Part shown: positions 60,401 through 64,000 of the stretch, piece after piece
How positions within the stretch are numbered: position 1 is the first letter of the stretch
Layout: every line of letters begins with the position of its first letter
Source: Streptomyces spinoverrucosus
GTDB lineage: Bacteria > Actinomycetota > Actinomycetes > Streptomycetales > Streptomycetaceae
Assembly: GCF_015712165.1 (NCBI RefSeq)
Contig: NZ_JADPZX010000001.1
Coordinates: 186,001 to 250,000, forward strand
Length of the DNA stretch: 64,000 nt
Direction: 5' to 3'
Notes under the pieces: generated by a model
The model's database searches: none
Seen by the model: only the letters and a program-made list of their open reading frames with translations
What the model was told of the DNA's origin: nothing
Program-made: the position numbers and the translations under genes

Positions 60401-61645
60401 ATGAGCCAGCAGCCCGTCCTTCTCCCCTACTCCGACCCCGCCTTCGTGACGGATCCCTTTCCGCTGTACCGACAGCTGCGCGAGGACGGTCCGGTCCGGC
60501 GCGCGGTCATCGCGGGCGGTCTGGACGCCTGGTTGGTCACGCGCTACGAGGACGGTCTCGCGGCCCTGTCCGATCCCCGGCTGAGCAGTGACATCCGGGA
60601 CGCATCGGATCCCCGCCTCATGGAGCAACTGCCGGAGTTCGAGCGCGAGTCGATGATCAGCAACATGCTGCGCGCCGACCCGCCCGACCACACCCGGCTG
60701 CGTCGCCTGGTCTCGAAGGCGTTCACCGCGCGCAGGATCGCCGAGCTGCGGCCGCGTGTCCAGGAGATCACCGACCGGCTGCTGGACGCGGTGGTGCCGG
60801 CGGGCCGTGCGGAGCTCGTCGCGGACTTCGCGCTGCCGCTCCCGGTCACCGTGATCAGCGAACTGCTCGGTGTGCCGGTGGACGACCGGTACGACTTCCA
60901 GCGGTGGACCGACGACATGCTGCTGCGCGGGGAGCAGATGCCCGACCCGGCGGTCGTGAACGAGTCGTGGCAGCGGATGCGCGGGTACCTCACGAAGCTG
61001 CTGGAGTCCAAGCGCGCCCGGCCCGGGGACGATCTGCTGAGCGCGCTGATCAGCGCCCGCGACGAGGAGCAGCGGCTGAACGAGGACGAGCTGATCTCCA
61101 TGACGTTCCTGCTGCTGGTGGCCGGGTACATCACGACGGTCAACCTGATCGGCGGCGGCATCGCCGCGCTGCTGGCCCACCCCGACCAGCTGGAGCTGCT
61201 GCGGGACGATCCCGAACTGCTGCCCGGCGCGATCGAGGAGTTCCTCCGCTACGACGGCCCGGTCAGCCCCGGTATCGTCCGGTTCGCGCGCGAGGACGTC
61301 GAGATCGCGGGCGTGACCGTCCCGCGTGGCGCGACCGTGCTGATCGCGTCCGCGATCGCCGATCGCGATCCGGACCGGTTCCCCGATCCCGACCGGCTGG
61401 ACGTCACCCGGCAGGACAACGGCCATCTGGCATTCGGGCACGGCATCCACTACTGCCTGGGCGCGCCCCTCGCCCGGCTGGAGGGCCAGATCGCCATCGG
61501 CACGGTGCTGCGCCGCCTTCCTGACCTGGCCCTGGCCGTGCCGCCGAGCGAGCTGAACTGGCGACCCGGCGGGCTTCGCGGCCCGGTGCGGCTGCCCGTC
61601 ACGTTCACGCCCGGCGGCAGCGTCAGCGCACGTTCTTCAGGGTGA
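60401..61645 (+). CDS. Cytochrome P450 (bacterial CYP105/107-like)
   Basis: The 414-residue soluble P450 has the heme loop FGHGIHYCLGAPLARLEG with the axial Cys352, the K-helix ExxR (EFLR, 280-283) and an I-helix reading LLLVAGYITTVNLIGGG. In most P450s the I-helix motif is AGxE/DT; here the acidic residue that helps protonate oxygen is Ile244, while T245/T246 remain. GGGAGG precedes the ATG pair at 60398/60401; I chose the second. Its end overlaps the convergent Asp2-like gene by 23 bases. Substrate unknown; the divergent flavin monooxygenase suggests tailoring of a specialised metabolite or degradation of a xenobiotic. Confidence 0.93.
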   Translation: MSQQPVLLPYSDPAFVTDPFPLYRQLREDGPVRRAVIAGGLDAWLVTRYEDGLAALSDPRLSSDIRDASDPRLMEQLPEFERESMISNMLRADPPDHTRLRRLVSKAFTARRIAELRPRVQEITDRLLDAVVPAGRAELVADFALPLPVTVISELLGVPVDDRYDFQRWTDDMLLRGEQMPDPAVVNESWQRMRGYLTKLLESKRARPGDDLLSALISARDEEQRLNEDELISMTFLLLVAGYITTVNLIGGGIAALLAHPDQLELLRDDPELLPGAIEEFLRYDGPVSPGIVRFAREDVEIAGVTVPRGATVLIASAIADRDPDRFPDPDRLDVTRQDNGHLAFGHGIHYCLGAPLARLEGQIAIGTVLRRLPDLALAVPPSELNWRPGGLRGPVRLPVTFTPGGSVSARSSG

Positions 61646-63299
61646 CCTTCCCGGCTTTCTTGGTGAACAGGGCACCACCGACGCTCATGGAGACCAGCAC
61701 GCTGTACTTTCCGGCCGGAATCGCCGAGACGTCGACTCCCGCTGCTCCCGTGCTGAAGTATCCGGAGTCGTAGTTACCGAGGTCCCCGGGCTGTTTGTGC
61801 GGCCGCACGGCGCCGGGGTTCTTCTTCACGGCCAGTGGAAACGAGTGGCATCCGGACCTGCCCTGGAGTACGAGGTAATAGACGGCGTGCGTGTCCCGGT
61901 CGGCGTTCCTTCCGGGCAGGAAGAAGACACCTTCCGCATGGACCGTGCGGTCGCGCAGCTCCGCCTTCACAGCAGAGAAGCACACCCCGTCGGAGTCGAT
62001 TCCGACGATGTCCCTCTTGACCAGCTTGAGGCCGCCCTTGCCGCCTCGGAGGAGAAGCTCCGAGTCACCGCAGTTCTGGCGTCGGTCAACGGCGTTCTGT
62101 GAGATGAGCCGGGTTCGCCGCTCGATGCCCTCGTCCTCGCTCGTGACGCAGACGGAAACGTCATAGGTGCCCCTGGGCAGTTCGGTGAAGGCCAGGTCGC
62201 CCTGAGAGGCGAACCCACCCATGGCGTACTCGCAGAAGTACTCGTCGAAGTAGTCCCGGTAGAGCCTGATCTCCTTGGTCGTCTCCAGCGGGTACGCCCG
62301 GGTTTCGCCGTCCTTCTCCAGGACGAGCCGCTTGGTCTCGGCAGTCGGACCGTCGGCCGACTCGCCCGGCAGGAAGGCGTGCCCCTTCAGCCGCAGCTGC
62401 CCGTCCGCGAACTCGGCACGAGTCAGCGTGGCCAGGGCGGTGTCGCGCTTGCGGAGCTCGGCGAGGTAGTCCGAAGCCACCTCCGGGTCCCCGGGATCGG
62501 TCCCGATCCGGACCTCGCCCCATCGCGGTGCGGCGCCCTCGGTCAGGGAGTACACGATGCTCAGAATCGACGGCAGCGCCTGCCGGACCACCTCGTCGTG
62601 CCGTCGCACCGTGGGAGATTCCACGAACAGGAAGTTGAAGTTCTCGTACTCCCGCAGCGCGGGGAGATAGTGCTTGACTTCCTGCTCGTACTGGTAATCC
62701 CCGGGCGAGGAGACCACGTATATGTTCCTCTTGAGGTCCGCTTCCTTCTTGAGGAGGTCCTTCATGACGGCGTCCATGACGGCCACGTTCTCGTCGGACT
62801 GCCCCTCACCGAGGACGGCGTCTCCGAGCTGAGCGTGGCCCTTCGAGTAACTTCCGAGGAAGTACTGGGGTGTTGACGCCACGATGTTCTTGTAGTCGTA
62901 CTTCAGGCCGTAGTAGAGCGCGGCGCTTCCGCCCTTGGACGCACCCAGGAGAGTCACCTCGTCCCGGGTCACCCGCAGCCGTCGCATGTGGTCCGCTATG
63001 AGGGCCTGTATGGAATCCGTGACACTGAAGTCCATGTTTCTGGCCACATAGTAGGAGGCCCCACCGTCGAAGTGGTCACGAATTCTGAGGATGTTGCACT
63101 TGACGCTCTCCAGCGCGTTACCGAATCCGTACTTGCTGCCCACGGACGAAAACACGACCAGCAGGTGGCGGTGGTCACCCTGGGCCGGGCGGAACTGGAA
63201 TTCGACCGGCCACTTCCCATGCACCTCCACGCTCTCCTTGTAGGCGCGGTTTTTTTGTGTTGCGTAGTTGGGCGACAGCGGAGGCAGAAGATTCTTCAT
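61623..63299 (-). CDS. Asp2-like alpha/beta-hydrolase
   Basis: The 558-residue protein has an N-terminal alpha/beta-hydrolase domain with the nucleophile elbow TLLGASKGGSAALYYGLKY (Ser121), as in accessory Sec protein Asp2 and related acyltransferase-like hydrolases. Candidates for the rest of the triad are an Asp in VSSPGDYQYEQE and the His in SPTVRRHDEVV. About residues 290-558 form two or three beta-rich repeats (LRLKGHAFLPGESADG; VHAEGVFFLPGRNADRD are alike and suggest an internal duplication). No SecA2/SecY2 genes are near and there is no signal peptide. It may modify glycans or wall polymers. The codon use is less GC-biased than that of its neighbours. Confidence 0.7.
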   Translation of the reverse strand: MKNLLPPLSPNYATQKNRAYKESVEVHGKWPVEFQFRPAQGDHRHLLVVFSSVGSKYGFGNALESVKCNILRIRDHFDGGASYYVARNMDFSVTDSIQALIADHMRRLRVTRDEVTLLGASKGGSAALYYGLKYDYKNIVASTPQYFLGSYSKGHAQLGDAVLGEGQSDENVAVMDAVMKDLLKKEADLKRNIYVVSSPGDYQYEQEVKHYLPALREYENFNFLFVESPTVRRHDEVVRQALPSILSIVYSLTEGAAPRWGEVRIGTDPGDPEVASDYLAELRKRDTALATLTRAEFADGQLRLKGHAFLPGESADGPTAETKRLVLEKDGETRAYPLETTKEIRLYRDYFDEYFCEYAMGGFASQGDLAFTELPRGTYDVSVCVTSEDEGIERRTRLISQNAVDRRQNCGDSELLLRGGKGGLKLVKRDIVGIDSDGVCFSAVKAELRDRTVHAEGVFFLPGRNADRDTHAVYYLVLQGRSGCHSFPLAVKKNPGAVRPHKQPGDLGNYDSGYFSTGAAGVDVSAIPAGKYSVLVSMSVGGALFTKKAGKVTLKNVR

Positions 63300-63374
63300 G
63301 GGGGCAGGCGGACTCTCTGGCCGGGCGTTCGGGTGGGCGATGCTCCGGCGGAGTATACGGAGTGGTCACCTGAT

Positions 63375-63414
63375 GGTCACCCAGACGTAGATGAGGGTCA
63401 GCCAGACGTAGATG
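63375..63414. repeat. 19-base direct repeat
   Basis: GGTCACCCAGACGTAGATG (63375-63393) recurs as GGTCAGCCAGACGTAGATG (63396-63414) with one mismatch, in the 117-base gap before the alcohol dehydrogenase stop. The 21-base period equals two helical turns, but the position is downstream of one gene and upstream of the minus-strand Asp2-like start, so it could be a regulatory site of the latter. Confidence 0.7.
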
Positions 63415-63416
63415 GG

Positions 63417-64000
63417 TCAGCCGGTAGTGAGCACCATGCGGAAGCGGGCGGTGCCGGACAGCATCTTCTGATAAGCCGTGTTCGCCTCGGTCAGCGGCAC
63501 CGCCTCCACCATGGGGCGGATTCCGTGCAGAGCGCTGAACGCCATGGTGTCCTGCACGTCCTGTGCGGTACCGGACGGGTGGCCGCGCACGGTCCTGGCG
63601 CGCGTGATCAGCTGGAACGGGCTGATTCCCAGAGGTTCGGGAGTCGCTCCGATGACCACGAGTTCACCACGGTGCGACATGCCGTCGACCGTTGCCGCGA
63701 TGGCGTCGGAGCTGCCGGCGGTGGCCAGTACGGCCTTGGCGCCTCCCAGGGACTGCAGGGATTCCGCGACCGAGGTGGCTGCCGTGCTGTCGATGTAGTG
63801 ATGAGCGCCGAGTTGCTTCGCGATGTCGGCTTTCTCGGGTCCCCGGGCGATGGCCACCGTCTCGAAGCCCATGGCCACCGCGTACCGCACTCCCAGGTGG
63901 CCAAGGCCTCCGATGCCCAGAACGGCCACCAGATCGCCGGGCCGGGCGGAGCTGCGCCGCAGCCCGTTGTAGGTCGTGACGCCCGCGCACGCCATGGGCC
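63417..64000 (-). CDS. Zinc-dependent alcohol dehydrogenase, 5' end outside window
   Basis: The visible part is the C-terminal 193 residues of an MDR alcohol dehydrogenase: MACAGVTTYNGLRRSSARPGDLVAVLGIGGLGHLGVRYAVAMG (NAD(P) loop GIGGLG), then VVIGATPEPLGISPFQLITRARTVRGHPSGTAQD. The frame is still open at the right edge, so the zinc-binding N-terminal half lies outside. The pattern LGIGGLGHLGVRYAVAMGFETVAI is that of AdhP/cinnamyl-type zinc alcohol dehydrogenases. Confidence 0.92.
   Translation of the reverse strand, partial: PMACAGVTTYNGLRRSSARPGDLVAVLGIGGLGHLGVRYAVAMGFETVAIARGPEKADIAKQLGAHHYIDSTAATSVAESLQSLGGAKAVLATAGSSDAIAATVDGMSHRGELVVIGATPEPLGISPFQLITRARTVRGHPSGTAQDVQDTMAFSALHGIRPMVEAVPLTEANTAYQKMLSGTARFRMVLTTG

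Noticed and set aside
60182..61450. 422-codon open frame antisense to the P450
   Set aside because: The P450 motifs on the other strand are decisive; the antisense product has no family features.
1..64000. tRNA, rRNA, CRISPR arrays, insertion sequences, origin of replication
   Set aside because: I looked for cloverleaf ends, regularly spaced repeats, transposase motifs and DnaA-box clusters and saw none that hold up.

Overview
The window reads as the chromosome of a high-GC actinomycete, almost certainly a Streptomyces or close relative. The signs are very high GC with G/C-biased third codon positions, GTG/TTG starts, GTGA and ATGA stop-start overlaps, many LacI/TetR/HxlR regulators, sugar ABC importers with no ATPase gene of their own, and F420-type luciferase-like oxidoreductases. 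I saw no rRNA, tRNA, CRISPR array or intact transposase.

Left part (1-25.5 kb). After a Ser/Thr kinase cut by the left edge, a decayed tyrosine recombinase and a small hotdog thioesterase, two adjacent carbohydrate-utilisation loci fill about 23 kb. Locus A (2.7-12.8 kb) has a LacI regulator, a lipoprotein sugar-binding protein, two permeases and a cytoplasmic six-hairpin glycosidase on the minus strand. Divergently on the plus strand lies a 1216-residue secreted multidomain glycosidase. Four copies of CGAACCGGTTCG-type palindromes lie in the region between them. Locus B (12.9-25.5 kb) has a second LacI regulator facing an operon of binding protein, two permeases, an 886-residue six-hairpin glycosidase, a mannose-6-phosphate-isomerase-like cupin protein, a ROK sugar kinase and a secreted GH95-like glycosidase. 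A GATAACGTTATC palindrome sits on the presumed promoter. Both loci need an ATPase encoded elsewhere (an MsiK-type shared subunit is the known Streptomyces solution).

Middle (25.6-35.9 kb). This is a scarred region. It has a RacP-like helix-turn-helix gene, an intact blasticidin-S-deaminase-like/ASCH fusion gene, and broken ends of a peptidoglycan-binding protein and a TetR regulator. Intact genes there are wrbA, an N5-glutamine-methyltransferase-like gene, and a LacI/RpiB/MHS-transporter sugar-phosphate module with an evident missing part. A deletion junction follows that joins a headless AraC gene to a tailless, frameshifted acyl-CoA dehydrogenase.

Right part (36-64 kb). Small catabolic and detoxification units dominate, each beside its own regulator: acyl-CoA dehydrogenase/SRPBCC/F420 oxidoreductase; LysR with aldo-keto reductase; TetR with a zinc-free MDR reductase under a clear operator array; HxlR with an NmrA-like reductase; and MDR, VOC and pyridine-nucleotide-disulfide oxidoreductase genes. 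A four-gene molybdopterin oxidoreductase / FAD reductase / DUF6510 / RraA-like operon follows, then an antiporter, OsmC, an AlkD-like protein, an AbgT transporter with an amidohydrolase and a double-length Lrp regulator, a divergent FAD monooxygenase/P450 pair, an Asp2-like hydrolase, and an alcohol dehydrogenase cut by the right edge.

The strongest leads for undescribed biology are the deaminase-ASCH fusion, the locus B pathway (divergent isomerase plus a ROK kinase without its zinc motif), and the RraA-containing molybdoenzyme operon. All functions are read from sequence alone.
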